From positions 2,728,001 through 2,792,000 of the forward strand of contig LR782234.1 of the NCBI GenBank assembly GCA_902825215.1: a stretch of DNA of 64,000 nt, read 5' to 3'. The stretch comes from Pseudomonas fluorescens. GTDB lineage: Bacteria; Pseudomonadota; Gammaproteobacteria; Pseudomonadales; Pseudomonadaceae. Below the pieces are notes generated by a model, which saw only the letters and a program-made list of their open reading frames with translations, ran no database searches and was not told the origin of the DNA. Below are positions 44,827-54,348 of this stretch, piece by piece; position 1 is the stretch's first letter, and each line of letters begins with the position of its first letter. The translations under genes and the position numbers were made by a program.

Positions 44827-45378
44827 ATGGCCCGTCGAATCGAGTACTTCGGCGACCCGGTTCTGACGCTGGAGCAGGTCGCGTTCCAATGCCGGTTAGA
44901 GCCCGAGGATATGGAGCCGGGGCTGATTGAAGACATCATCATTCCCGGTGTCACCACCCAGTGCGAATCGAAAACTGGCGCCGGTATTCGTGGTGCAATT
45001 TACGAAGAGGATTGGCCCGCAGCATTTCCCTCCGGGCACGCACTGGACGTTGGTCAGGCTACCGAGGTCGTATCGGTACTGGTCCGGCAATCCGACGGCG
45101 CTTGGGTTGAACACACTGGGGCGTTGGAACTTCAGCAAGGCCAGCGAGAGAGCCTCCTGTTTTTCCCCGCGGGGCGGCCGAGCGGCGTGCTGCGCATCCG
45201 CTACAAAGCCTCGACGGATTTGACCCTTCACCCCGGTGTTCGCAACTGGTTGCTAATGGCAGCGGCGACGATCCTCCGGCATCCAGAGATGTTTCTGGTC
45301 GGCCAGTCGCTGTCAGAGTTGCCTTCTGAATTTCTTGATCATCTGGTGGCCGAAGTCACCGTACCGCCGAGGTTCTGA
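44827..45378 (+). CDS. Head-tail connector (gp6-like)
   Basis: 183 aa. It matches the HK97 gp6-like adaptor layout: a helical N-terminus (LTLEQVAFQCRLEPEDMEPGLIEDIIIPGVTTQCE), a variable middle, and VRNWLLMAAATILRHPE. It attaches under the portal ring. Confidence 0.83.
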   Translation: MARRIEYFGDPVLTLEQVAFQCRLEPEDMEPGLIEDIIIPGVTTQCESKTGAGIRGAIYEEDWPAAFPSGHALDVGQATEVVSVLVRQSDGAWVEHTGALELQQGQRESLLFFPAGRPSGVLRIRYKASTDLTLHPGVRNWLLMAAATILRHPEMFLVGQSLSELPSEFLDHLVAEVTVPPRF

Positions 45379-45380
45379 CC

Positions 45381-45743
45381 ATGGCCTATCGCGAACCGAG
45401 TGCCGGGGAGCTGGACCGACGGATTACGCTCAGGCTGCGCACGGACGTCCCTGCGCCAGATCAAGGGCTGGACTCGATCTTCACCGACGAGAAAAACCGC
45501 TGGGCGCAGATCAAGCCGGTCGGCACTGCGGTCTACACGGCCGGTATCCAGACTGACGTGAAGATCACCCACCGAGTGACGTTCTACTACCTCAAAGGCA
45601 TCAGCGATGCACACGAGGTTGTGCATGGCGCCATCATCTATCGGGTGCGGCGTGTAGCTGACATGAACGGCACTCGCCGTTACAGCATTCTGGAAGTCGA
45701 AGAGCTTGGGCCTCAGGAGCCCAGAGGCGGCGTCTATGGCTAA
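45381..45743 (+). CDS. Head closure protein
   Basis: 120 aa. GELDRRITLRLRTDVP at the start, WAQIKPV in the middle and the YRVRRVADMNGTRRY end are those of SPP1 gp16-type head-tail adaptors. Confidence 0.85.
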   Translation: MAYREPSAGELDRRITLRLRTDVPAPDQGLDSIFTDEKNRWAQIKPVGTAVYTAGIQTDVKITHRVTFYYLKGISDAHEVVHGAIIYRVRRVADMNGTRRYSILEVEELGPQEPRGGVYG

Positions 45744-46257
45744 CTCTGCATCAGTCGAAAGCTATTTGCATGTCGAGGGGTTCGAGGACTTCGAGCGTGA
45801 CGCGTTCGACAAGAAGAAGATCCGTGCAGGGATGCGCAAGGCGGGACTGCTGGTCACGCAACATGCCCAGATGAACCTGGTGCTGGGCAAAGGCCAGAAC
45901 GGTTACCCGGCGAACCGAACCGGCGAAACGGTCAGCTCGATCAAATTCAAGGTTTCGCGCTCGGGCTTCATGGTGAAGATATCCCCGACACTTACCCCGG
46001 CAATGGGCGAGTTCTATCCGGCCTATCTGTACTACGGCGTGAAGCAAGGACGAAAGCCCCAAAAGCTCGCACCTGGTAAAGGCATTGGTCGAAAGAATCG
46101 TCGGCAAGCTGGCGTGCGGGCTCGGCTTGTTGCCGAGCGTGCCGCAGGTGCGTGGCGAATTCAGCCACACGACAACTACATGGCGGACGCTCTCCAAGAC
46201 ACGTCAGAGCAGGTACGCACCATTCTTTTCACAGCGTTCGCGAATGCATTGAACTGA
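45736..46257 (+). CDS. HK97 gp10-like tail completion protein
   Basis: 173 aa. It has a basic C-terminal half (GKGIGRKNRRQAGVRARLVAERAAG) and a helical start (RAGMRKAGLLVTQHAQMNL) as in gp10-type proteins. It overlaps the head closure gene by 8 bp. Confidence 0.75.
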   Translation: MANSASVESYLHVEGFEDFERDAFDKKKIRAGMRKAGLLVTQHAQMNLVLGKGQNGYPANRTGETVSSIKFKVSRSGFMVKISPTLTPAMGEFYPAYLYYGVKQGRKPQKLAPGKGIGRKNRRQAGVRARLVAERAAGAWRIQPHDNYMADALQDTSEQVRTILFTAFANALN

Positions 46258-46279
46258 TCGCTGTTTCTCTGGACACGTT

Positions 46280-46870
46280 ATGAAACTGAACCCGATTGTT
46301 GCTCATCTCAAGGCGACATGCCCGACCTATGGGGGGAGGGTCGCGGCTGGCATCGATTGGGATGCCGTCGCTGAAAGCGCGAAACTTCCTATGCCGGCGG
46401 CGTACGTTATCGCAGCGGCCGATGCGGCTGCCCCAAGCAAGGCCCAGAACGCCGTGATTCAGAACATCACTGATCAATTTGCGGTGGTAGTCGTGTTGGA
46501 CGCCGGAGACGAGCGAGGGCAGGAAGCCAATGATCAGCTGCATGATGTCCGTGCAGAACTTTGGCGCGCGTTGGTGGGCTGGAAACCTGGTCCCGAATAC
46601 ACGCTCATCGAGTACGACAAAGGCGCGTTGGTATTTGTCAGCCGGGCAAGAGTCATCTACCAGTTTCTGTTCACCGCCGAATTCCAGATCGGTCGCAACA
46701 ACCCTCATGACCCAGCCGAAACCTGGCACGAACTCGAACTCGACGGTCTCGCGCCATTCACTGGCGCGACCATCAACATGGACTGCATCGACCCTGCAGA
46801 CCCCAACCTGAAACGACCTGGCCCTGACGGGCGCATTGAAGTTGCATTCACTGGAGACGTAACACCATGA
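46280..46870 (+). CDS. Tail terminator-like protein
   Basis: 196 aa. FAVVVVLDAGDERGQEANDQLHDVRAELWRALVGW resembles phage tail terminator proteins that cap the tail tube. The position between the gp10-like gene and the sheath gene agrees. Confidence 0.72.
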   Translation: MKLNPIVAHLKATCPTYGGRVAAGIDWDAVAESAKLPMPAAYVIAAADAAAPSKAQNAVIQNITDQFAVVVVLDAGDERGQEANDQLHDVRAELWRALVGWKPGPEYTLIEYDKGALVFVSRARVIYQFLFTAEFQIGRNNPHDPAETWHELELDGLAPFTGATINMDCIDPADPNLKRPGPDGRIEVAFTGDVTP

Positions 46871-47073
46871 CCAAGCGCATCACTGTGGTGCCGGCCGCTG
46901 GCCGCTCTGTGCCCGATCCGGAGGCTGGCGACCTGTTGCCCGTTGAAGGTCGGGAAGTCCCCGACAACGCCTGGTGGCGTCGCCGCCTGGCTGACGGCGA
47001 CGTCAAAACCAAAACTGTCGAAGCCCCATCCACCAAAGCCGGCAAAACGGCGCTGATCGAGGAAGGCAAATAA
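46867..47073 (+). CDS. DUF2635 protein (Mu gp38-like)
   Basis: 68 aa. PAAGRSVPDPEAGDLLPVEGREV...WWRRRLADGDV is the DUF2635 signature. It is always found just before the Mu-type tail sheath gene. Function is unknown. Confidence 0.88.
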   Translation: MTKRITVVPAAGRSVPDPEAGDLLPVEGREVPDNAWWRRRLADGDVKTKTVEAPSTKAGKTALIEEGK

Positions 47074-48569
47074 TGGCCATCGGATTCAGCAACATCCCCG
47101 CCGATATCCGAGTGCCGCTGTTCTATGCGGAGATGGATAGCTCGGCGGCAAACAGCGCCTCGAGCGCGATGCGCCGGCTCATCATCGCGCAGGTCAATGA
47201 CGACGCCGAGAGCGAGAGCATCGGCAAGTTGGTGCTGGTCTCCAGCCTCGCGATCGCCAAGAGCATTGCCGGCCAAGGCTCGATGCTCGCCGCGATGTAC
47301 GAGGCCTGGCGCAAGGTCGATCCGATCGGCGAAGTCTGGTGCCTGCCGCTGCTGAACGAAACCGGCGAAGCCGCTTCAGGCACAATCACCATTACCGGCG
47401 CCGCTACCGAGGCCGGGCTGCTGAACTTGTACATCGGCGGCGTGCGCGTCCAGTCGGTGGTTGCATCGGGGGCAACCCCGACGATTGCTGCCGCTGCCTT
47501 GGCCGTGAAGATCAACGCCACGCCAGATCTGCCCGTCACCGCTGCGGCCGCTGCCGGCGTGGTGACGCTGACCTGCAAATGGGCCGGCGAAAGCGGCAAC
47601 GATATCAGCATCCAGATGAACCGCCTCGGCAAGTCCAATGGTGAATCCACACCTGCAGGCTTGACCGTAGTCACCACGCCGATGGCCGCGGGCGTCGGCG
47701 CGCCGGACGTGGTCGATGCGATCGCCGCGCTCGGGGATGAGCCCTTCGAATTCCTGTGCCAGCCATGGTCCGACACGACCACGCTGAATGCCTGGAAAGA
47801 TGCGATGGATGACAACACTGGCCGCTGGAGCTGGGCGAAACAGTTGTTCGGCCACGTGTACACGGCCAAGCGCGGTACCATCGGTACGCTGGTCGCGGCC
47901 GGGCAGGTGCGCAACGATCAGCACATGACCATTCAAGGTGTCGAACCCGGGGTGCCTCAACCGGTATGGGTGGTGGCGGCATCGCTCGCGGCCCGAACCG
48001 CAGTATTCATCTCTGCCGATGCCAGCCGTCCAACACAGAGCGGCAGCATGCCGGGCGTTGATCCGGCGCCGGCCAGTGACCGTTTTACCCTGACTGAACG
48101 CCAGTCGCTGCTGAACTACGGTATCGCCACTGCGTACTACGAAGGCGGTTACGTGCGCATCCAGCGCTCGATCACTACCTATCAGAAGAACGCCTATGGC
48201 CAGGCCGACAATTCGTACCTGGATAGCGAGACCATGCACCAGTCGGCGTTCATCGTCCGGCGCATGCAGAGCGTGATCACCAGCAAATACGGCCGGCACA
48301 AGCTGGCGAGCGACGGCACCCGCTTCGGCGCCGGCCAGCCGATTGTGACCCCGGCGACCATCCGCGGCGAGCTGATCGCCCAGTACGCCAAGCTCGAGCT
48401 GGAGGGTCACGTGGAAAACGCTGATCTCTTCGCCGAGCACCTGGTCGTGGAGCGCGATCTGAACGACCCGAGCCGGGTCAACGTGCTGTTCCCGCCTGAC
48501 TACATCAACGGCCTGCGCATCTTCGCGCTGCTCAACCAGTTCCGCCTCCAGTACGACGAAGCGGCGTAA
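47073..48569 (+). CDS. Contractile tail sheath protein (Mu gpL-like)
   Basis: 498 aa. IPADIRVPLFYAEMDSS at the start and the C-terminal VNVLFPPDYINGLRIFALLNQFRL are typical of Mu-type sheath subunits, with an inserted domain at about residues 100-195. It makes this a myovirus-type tail. The start overlaps the DUF2635 stop by one base. Confidence 0.93.
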   Translation: MAIGFSNIPADIRVPLFYAEMDSSAANSASSAMRRLIIAQVNDDAESESIGKLVLVSSLAIAKSIAGQGSMLAAMYEAWRKVDPIGEVWCLPLLNETGEAASGTITITGAATEAGLLNLYIGGVRVQSVVASGATPTIAAAALAVKINATPDLPVTAAAAAGVVTLTCKWAGESGNDISIQMNRLGKSNGESTPAGLTVVTTPMAAGVGAPDVVDAIAALGDEPFEFLCQPWSDTTTLNAWKDAMDDNTGRWSWAKQLFGHVYTAKRGTIGTLVAAGQVRNDQHMTIQGVEPGVPQPVWVVAASLAARTAVFISADASRPTQSGSMPGVDPAPASDRFTLTERQSLLNYGIATAYYEGGYVRIQRSITTYQKNAYGQADNSYLDSETMHQSAFIVRRMQSVITSKYGRHKLASDGTRFGAGQPIVTPATIRGELIAQYAKLELEGHVENADLFAEHLVVERDLNDPSRVNVLFPPDYINGLRIFALLNQFRLQYDEAA

Positions 48570-48586
48570 CGCTCAATTGAACACCC

Positions 48587-48609
48587 AGCCCGCCCTGTGC
48601 GGGCTTTTT
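48587..48609 (+). terminator. Intrinsic hairpin after the sheath gene
   Basis: AGCCCGC/GCGGGCT stem, CCTGT loop and five T residues. Third hairpin of this kind in the late operon. Confidence 0.7.
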
Positions 48610-48628
48610 CATTCTGGAGACAAAGACC

Positions 48629-48976
48629 ATGGGCGAAAAAGTAGCCGGCACCGCGTACGTCAAAGTAGACGGTGAGCAGCTGACCATCACGGGTGGCGCG
48701 GAAGCCCCGCTGATGGAGGTAAAGCGCGAGACGATCTATCCCGGCTTCTTCAAGGAAGAAGAGCTCGCGCCTTACCTGAAGATGACCGCGCTGATGCCGC
48801 AGGGCTTTCCGATCAAAAAGCTGGCCAACGGCCGCGACATGACGGTGACCTGTGAATTCAATAACGGTCGGGTGTACGTGCTGTCGGGAGCGTTCCTCGT
48901 CGATGAGCCTTCCTTCAAAGGCGACGACGGCACACTTGAATTGCAATTCGATGGCGTTAAAGGGAGCTGGCAATGA
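48629..48976 (+). CDS. Tail tube protein (Mu gpM-like)
   Basis: 115 aa. VAGTAYVKVDGEQLTITGGAE and VKRETIYPGFFKEEELAPYLK are tail tube segments. It forms the inner tube contracted upon by the sheath. Confidence 0.9.
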   Translation: MGEKVAGTAYVKVDGEQLTITGGAEAPLMEVKRETIYPGFFKEEELAPYLKMTALMPQGFPIKKLANGRDMTVTCEFNNGRVYVLSGAFLVDEPSFKGDDGTLELQFDGVKGSWQ

Positions 48977-49269
48977 GTGATCTGGTGAAGTTGCAGGTGG
49001 CGATCGAGGCTCACGGCGAGCCCTTGATGGAGCTGACCATGCGCCGTCCGACGGTGCAGGAAGTGCGGGCCATCAAGGCGCTGCCGTACAAAATCGACAA
49101 AAACGAAGAAGTCAGCCTGGACATGGACGTGGCCGCAAAATACATCGCCGTCTGCGCCGGCATCCCGCCGTCGTCGGTCAACCAGTTGGATCTGGCAGAC
49201 CTGAACTCGCTGAGCTGGGCGGTGGCCAGTTTTTTCATGAGTGCGGCGTCGACTCCATCCACGACCTGA
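48973..49269 (+). CDS. Tail assembly chaperone, short form (Mu gp41-like)
   Basis: 98 aa, ATGA overlap with the tube gene. LTMRRPTVQEVRAIKALPY is the family core. The frame ends at TGA 49267-49269, but a TTTTTTC slippery site at 49230-49236 permits a -1 shift into a 55-codon extension. Confidence 0.88.
   Translation: MSDLVKLQVAIEAHGEPLMELTMRRPTVQEVRAIKALPYKIDKNEEVSLDMDVAAKYIAVCAGIPPSSVNQLDLADLNSLSWAVASFFMSAASTPSTT
49230..49236 (+). other. -1 ribosomal frameshift site (TTTTTTC)
   Basis: The heptamer T-TTT-TTC is in the right phase for simultaneous slippage. It lies 11 codons before the zero-frame stop. The -1 frame then runs open to 49400, ending on the tape-measure start codon. Confidence 0.82.
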
Positions 49270-49400
49270 TCGCCGTTGCTTATGACCTGGCGTGGTTCTG
49301 GAAAACGGATCCGGAACTGATGTTGGCTCGCCCGCTCGACGTGCTCCGCGAATCCATGGAGCACGCGCAACGAATCAATAGACTCCAGCAGGTGCAGTGA
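49237..49400 (+). CDS. Tail chaperone frameshift extension (GpE-like)
   Basis: Read in the -1 frame after the slippery site, this part gives HECGVDSIHDLIAVAYDLAW...LQQVQ and ends with TGA at 49398-49400, overlapping the tape-measure ATG by one base. No good independent start codon exists near its beginning. The AYDLAWFWK segment is typical of tail-chaperone extensions. The full product would join residues 1-88 of the short form to this extension, about 142 aa. Confidence 0.82.
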
Positions 49401-51472
49401 TGGCGGATAAATTCCAGCTCAAGGCGTTGATCACCGGCGTCGACAAGCTGTCGCCGATGCTGGGCGGCATCCGGAAAAAGGTCGCGGGCTTTCGCAAGCA
49501 ATTGGAAAGCTCGGGACTCGGCAAGATCAGCTTCCAAGATGTGTTGCAGGGCGGGGCGTTCGCTGCCCCCTTTGTGGCGGGTACCAAAGCGGCGATTGAG
49601 TTCGAATCGTCCATGGCCGATGTGAAGAAGGTGGTCGATTTCGCCACGCCTGAGCAGTTCAAAGCCATGGGCAAGGACGTGCTTGATCTGTCCGAGAAAA
49701 TGCCGATGGCGGCCAGCGGCATTGCCGCTATCGTCGCCGCCGGTGGGCAGGCAGGCTTCGCTGCTGGCGAGTTGCGCCAGTTCGCAGAAGACGCCGTGAA
49801 GATGGGCATTGCCTTTGACCAGACTGCCGAGCAGTCGGGCGAGATGATGGCCAAGTGGCGAACGTCGTTCAAACTCACGCAGCCAGAGGTGGTAAAGCTG
49901 GCTGACCAGATCAACTACCTGAGCAACACCGGCCCATCCTCTGCCGCGCAGATTGCCGATATCGTCACCCGCATTGGCCCTCTGGGGAAAATCGCCGGCT
50001 TGGCGTCTGGGCAAATCGCCGCGATGGGCGCAACGCTTGCCGGTGTGGGTGTCCCGAGTGAGGTAGCAGCCACCGGCCTGAAGAACTTCATGCTGGCGCT
50101 GACCAAAGGCAAAGCGGCTACCAAGGAACAAACTCAGGCCTTCAAGTCGCTGCGCCTGGATGTGCAGAAGGTTTCCGAAGGCATGCAGAAAGATGCCGAG
50201 GGAACGATGATTGATGTCCTCCAGCGCGTTGCGAAAGTAGCACCTGAGAAACAGGCCGGCCTGCTGACGCAGCTGTTCGGATCTGAATCAGTTACGGCAA
50301 TTGCTCCGCTTCTGACGAATCTGGATTTGCTGAAAAAGAGTTTCGGCGATGTTTCGGCAAGCACGAAATTCGCCGGATCGATGAGTAAGGAATACGAAGC
50401 CCGATCGGCGACGACGGCGAATGCCATGCAGTTGATGCGCAACCGCGTGACCCGTCTGGGCATTGAGATCGGCAACGCACTCCTGCCGCCGCTCAACGAA
50501 ATCATGACGCTGATGGGCCCGATCGTCAGTCAGATATCTGAGTTCGCCGCGGCGAACCCCGGGTTGGTGAAGGGGATCTTGGGTGCAGGTTTGGCCTTTG
50601 GTGTTTTGAAATTAGGTGTGATGGGCGCCATCGTTGCGATGAAGCTGTTCGATACAGCGACGAAAATATCTCCTGTTGGCTTGATCATCCGCGGACTCGC
50701 GCTGGCGGCTGGCCTGCTGATTGCGAACTGGCAGAAGGTGGCGCCGTTCTTCTCGGCGCTCTGGAACCTGATCAAGGCAGTTGCTCAGCGCGCGCAATTG
50801 GCGTGGGATAAATTCACCCAGACCAGCCCGGTTCTTGCGAAGAGCCTCATGGGCGCGGCCGCTGGGTTCCTTGCGATGCGTGTTGCCATGCTGGCAGCAA
50901 CCGTTGCCGGGAAAATCTTCAGTGCAACGCTGGTAGTGGTGAGGGGGGCGGTGCTGGCCGCGACCGTGGCGACACGGATATTCAACCTGGTGGCGAAAGC
51001 CAACCCGTTTATCCTGATTGCCAGCCTGATCGCCATGGCGGCCGGCGCCCTGATTGCAAACTGGGAGCCTGCGCTGAAGTGGTTCAAGGATGCCTGGGAC
51101 AAGATCAGCGGGTGGGTTAAATCAATCATGGGCGCATTCGGCATGGTGGGCGATGCCGGCATGGACGGTGCGGTGAATAACGCAACCGATGCCGTCAACA
51201 ACCTCACCATGCAGGTGGCTCCCGCGCGGGCTGGTAACGGCGACGGCACGCTGCTCCGGCCTCGGCCGGAGGGTGAGCGCTGGTCACCGCAAGGGGACTC
51301 GCTCGTTCAGAACGCCATGGCCGCCAGTCAGCCAAAGCTGCAGGGCGAACTGGTGATGCGTTTTGAGAATCCGCCGCCCGGCCTTCAGGTCGACAAGCCA
51401 CAAACCAATCAGCCAGGGCTGAACATCAAGCCCAACGTAGGCACCCGCACCGTGGGTGTGATGAGGCCATAA
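49400..51472 (+). CDS. Tail tape measure protein
   Basis: 690 aa. The TP901-type core (about residues 70-330) has AAIEFESSMADVKKVVDF and the tandem hydrophobic blocks ASGIAAIVAAGGQAGFAAGE and IAAMGATLAGVGV. Several membrane-like segments follow (390-560) and the C-tail is Pro-rich. It sets tail length. GTG at 49397 is an alternative start. Confidence 0.92.
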   Translation: MADKFQLKALITGVDKLSPMLGGIRKKVAGFRKQLESSGLGKISFQDVLQGGAFAAPFVAGTKAAIEFESSMADVKKVVDFATPEQFKAMGKDVLDLSEKMPMAASGIAAIVAAGGQAGFAAGELRQFAEDAVKMGIAFDQTAEQSGEMMAKWRTSFKLTQPEVVKLADQINYLSNTGPSSAAQIADIVTRIGPLGKIAGLASGQIAAMGATLAGVGVPSEVAATGLKNFMLALTKGKAATKEQTQAFKSLRLDVQKVSEGMQKDAEGTMIDVLQRVAKVAPEKQAGLLTQLFGSESVTAIAPLLTNLDLLKKSFGDVSASTKFAGSMSKEYEARSATTANAMQLMRNRVTRLGIEIGNALLPPLNEIMTLMGPIVSQISEFAAANPGLVKGILGAGLAFGVLKLGVMGAIVAMKLFDTATKISPVGLIIRGLALAAGLLIANWQKVAPFFSALWNLIKAVAQRAQLAWDKFTQTSPVLAKSLMGAAAGFLAMRVAMLAATVAGKIFSATLVVVRGAVLAATVATRIFNLVAKANPFILIASLIAMAAGALIANWEPALKWFKDAWDKISGWVKSIMGAFGMVGDAGMDGAVNNATDAVNNLTMQVAPARAGNGDGTLLRPRPEGERWSPQGDSLVQNAMAASQPKLQGELVMRFENPPPGLQVDKPQTNQPGLNIKPNVGTRTVGVMRP

Positions 51473-52729
51473 ATGGATCAGACATGGCGTGATCAAATGC
51501 TGCCGGCGTCGTTCCGGGGGATCAGTTTTCTGATCCCTCAGGCTTCGGTGCCGGTCGGCATGAAAGTGCAGCTGCACGAGTTTCCGCAGCGCGACGAGCC
51601 CTATGCCGAGCAAATGGGCAAACAGGCGCGGGTTCACCGTCTGGTCTGCTGGATCATTGGTGACGACTGCTTCGAGCGCCGCGATAAATTCATGGAGGCT
51701 GTGCAGACTCCCGGCGCTGGTGAACTGGTGCACCCTTGGCTCGGCCGTATGCAGGTCAAAGCCGGTGAAGCCGAGCTGACGCACGACTTCAAGCAGGGCG
51801 GCATGGCGGCGTTCGCGGTGACGTTCTACCCGGACATCCCGCTGAAGTTTCCGACAGCGAAGGTCAACACCCAGCAGCAGGTGGTGAAAGCCTCCGATAG
51901 CCTGCTGGACTCCGCGCTGGCCCGGTACAAGTCAGCTATGGCGAAAGTGGATCAGGCCCGCTTGGGATTGGCCCGCCTGCGCAACAGCCTGTCGGGCGTG
52001 TACACGGTAATTCAACAGCAGTTCTCAACCATTATCGGAGCCTTCACCAACCTGACCGGCTTCGCGCAGTCACTGATGAACGCGCCAGATTCGCTGTCGT
52101 CGCTGTTCTCCAGCTACTTCAGTGAGTTTTCGGTCGACGATTACCTGGGCGATGACTCCGGGTCCAGCTATCGGAACTCGGTGGCCAGCGCCACGCAGCA
52201 AACCGAGGCCGTGGCCAGCATCAATACCGTCAGCGATTCGGGCGGTGTCGACGCGGCGGCAGCATCACAAGCCACTGCCAACCTGGTGCAGGACGCTTTG
52301 CTGGTGCAGGTCGCCCTGATCATCAGTGAAATGCCTGTCGCCTCGCAGCCAGTTTCGACGGCCACGGTGGCTTCGGTCGAGCAGCAGGCTGTGCAGCCGA
52401 TCGTGCGCCCGGAGGTTCCGGTGGCTGACGATGTGATCGAGCTGCGCGACAACCTCAACGAGGCAATCTTTCAAGCGTCGTTGAAAGCGGATCCCGAGCA
52501 CTACATGGTGCTCAACACCCTACGACAGACCATCGTCAAACACCTGACCGCCGTTGCGGAGTCGGGCGTGCGCCTGGTGGAAATCACACCGCCTGAAACG
52601 CTGTCGGCTTTGGTGCTGGCCTATCGTCGTTTCGGTGATGCCACTCGCGAATCCGAAGTGGTCCAGCGCAACCGCCTGCGCCACCCCGGGTTCGTCCCGG
52701 CCCGCCCGATCAAAATCGCCCAGAGGTAA
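51473..52729 (+). CDS. DNA circularisation N-domain protein (Mu gp43-like)
   Basis: 418 aa. MDQTWRDQMLPASFRGISFLI and the conserved RHRL-like RVHRLVCWIIGDD segment belong to the DNA circularisation protein N-terminal family. In Mu-type tails this is a baseplate/tail tip protein. It starts at the base after the tape-measure stop. Confidence 0.88.
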   Translation: MDQTWRDQMLPASFRGISFLIPQASVPVGMKVQLHEFPQRDEPYAEQMGKQARVHRLVCWIIGDDCFERRDKFMEAVQTPGAGELVHPWLGRMQVKAGEAELTHDFKQGGMAAFAVTFYPDIPLKFPTAKVNTQQQVVKASDSLLDSALARYKSAMAKVDQARLGLARLRNSLSGVYTVIQQQFSTIIGAFTNLTGFAQSLMNAPDSLSSLFSSYFSEFSVDDYLGDDSGSSYRNSVASATQQTEAVASINTVSDSGGVDAAAASQATANLVQDALLVQVALIISEMPVASQPVSTATVASVEQQAVQPIVRPEVPVADDVIELRDNLNEAIFQASLKADPEHYMVLNTLRQTIVKHLTAVAESGVRLVEITPPETLSALVLAYRRFGDATRESEVVQRNRLRHPGFVPARPIKIAQR

Positions 52730-52732
52730 CCC

Positions 52733-53845
52733 ATGGAAGACGTCAACGCTGTCAGCCTCACGGTTGACGGTCTGGATTACTTCGGCTGGAAATCGGTAGA
52801 GATCACCGCCGGGCTTGAGGATCAGGCGCGGTCGTTCACCCTGAACATCACATGGAAGTGGCCCGGGCAGCCGTTGCCTTTGCCGATCAAGCAGGGTGCC
52901 AAATGCCAGGTCAGGATCGGCGACGACCTCGTGCTGACTGGCTGGGTGTTCGCCACACCGATCAGCTACGACCATCAGCAAATCACCACCAGCGTCAGCG
53001 GCCGCTCCCTCACCGCCGATCTGGTGGACTGTGCGGCAATCAATAAGCCGGGGCAGTGGAACAACCAGAGCGTTCTGTCGATCGTCAAGGCGCTGGCGGC
53101 GCCTTATGGCGTGCGTGTCCGAAGCGAGATCCCGGAAGGGGCAAAGTTGTCAGACCACACGATCGAGCCCGGCGAAACGGTTTTCGAATCCATCGACCGC
53201 CTGCTGACGCTGTTCCGCGTCTTCTCCACCGACGACGCCAAGGGCATGGCCGTGCTGGCCAAGCCCGGCAGCGAGGTCCGGGCATTCGATGCGCTGGAAG
53301 TCGGCAACAACATCCTGACTGGCGATGCCGCGCTGGACTTCTCGGCGGTGTTTTCCGAATACCAGGTGCTCGGCCAGAAGAGCGGTACCGACGATGAGTT
53401 CGGCGAGCAGGCGGCGGGGGTTTCGGCGCTGGTCGCGGATCCGCGTGTTGGCCGCAAGCGGGTCATGATCATTCAGGAATCCGGCCAGATGACCAACGAG
53501 CTTGCGCAGGCCCGGGCAAACTGGGAGCGCGGCACGCGCATGGGCAAGGCCCTCACCACCAATTACACGGTGCAGGGCTGGCGGCAGTCGAACGGCGCGC
53601 TGTGGAAACACAACTCGCTGGTGCGAGTGATCGATCCCATTGTTGGCTTCGATCGCATCATGCTTATCGCCCGGGTGACTTACGCGCTCACCGACAGCGG
53701 ACAGATCACCAAGCTGGAGGTCGGTCCGCCGGACGGCTTCGAGCCGGAACCGCACGACCCGCACAAAGACCGCAAGTTGAAGAAGGGCGGCAAGGCCGAC
53801 AACTTCGAATACCTCATCCCTGCAGACTACGAGCCGAAAAAATGA
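52733..53845 (+). CDS. Baseplate hub protein (Mu gp44/P2 gpD-like)
   Basis: 370 aa. LTVDGLDYFGWKSVEITAGLEDQARSF opens the hub fold, followed by GWVFATPISYD, TVQGWRQSNGALWKHNSLVRV and a basic tail KDRKLKKGGK. It lies between gp43- and gp45-type genes. Confidence 0.88.
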   Translation: MEDVNAVSLTVDGLDYFGWKSVEITAGLEDQARSFTLNITWKWPGQPLPLPIKQGAKCQVRIGDDLVLTGWVFATPISYDHQQITTSVSGRSLTADLVDCAAINKPGQWNNQSVLSIVKALAAPYGVRVRSEIPEGAKLSDHTIEPGETVFESIDRLLTLFRVFSTDDAKGMAVLAKPGSEVRAFDALEVGNNILTGDAALDFSAVFSEYQVLGQKSGTDDEFGEQAAGVSALVADPRVGRKRVMIIQESGQMTNELAQARANWERGTRMGKALTTNYTVQGWRQSNGALWKHNSLVRVIDPIVGFDRIMLIARVTYALTDSGQITKLEVGPPDGFEPEPHDPHKDRKLKKGGKADNFEYLIPADYEPKK

Positions 53846-54348
53846 GCCTGAAAAGCATGATGGCGCGCGGCACGGTTGTGCTCGCGGCGGCCGGGAAGAT
53901 GATGCAGACGCTGCAGGTGAGGCTGACAGCCGGCGAACTGAAAGACAACGTCGAGCACTTCGAGCCATACGGCCTGACCAGCAATCCATTGCCGGGCGCC
54001 GAGGTACTGACAATGTTTCTGGGCGGTGATCGATCTCACGCGGTCGTCGTGGTTGCCGCTGATCGCCGGTATCGGATCACGGAGTTGAAGCCGGGCGAGG
54101 TGGCCATATACACAGACGAAGGCGACAAAATCCACTTCAAGCGTGGGAGGATCATTGATATCGAAACCGCCACGCTGAACATCAAGGCAACGACCGCGGT
54201 GAACTTTGACACGCCGGTCATCAATCAGACCGGGCAGATCATTTCTACCGGTGACCAGGTAGCCGGCGGCGTCAGCCAAATCGAGCATGTCCACACCAAT
54301 GTCCAAGCGGGCAGCGGCAATAGCGGGCCTCCCGCAGCGGGGGCCTGA
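53842..54348 (+). CDS. Baseplate spike protein V (Mu gp45-like)
   Basis: 168 aa. An OB-fold N-terminus (LQVRLTAGELKDNVEHFEPYGLTS) leads to a beta-helix (IHFKRGRIIDIETATLNIKATTAVNF). The tip has a HVH motif (IEHVHTNVQ) as in iron-binding spike apexes. ATGA overlap with the hub gene. Confidence 0.9.
   Translation: MSLKSMMARGTVVLAAAGKMMQTLQVRLTAGELKDNVEHFEPYGLTSNPLPGAEVLTMFLGGDRSHAVVVVAADRRYRITELKPGEVAIYTDEGDKIHFKRGRIIDIETATLNIKATTAVNFDTPVINQTGQIISTGDQVAGGVSQIEHVHTNVQAGSGNSGPPAAGA

Noticed and set aside
47376..48440. 354-codon antisense frame over the sheath gene
   Set aside because: Same cause; composition rich in Arg, His and Ala without any recognisable motif.
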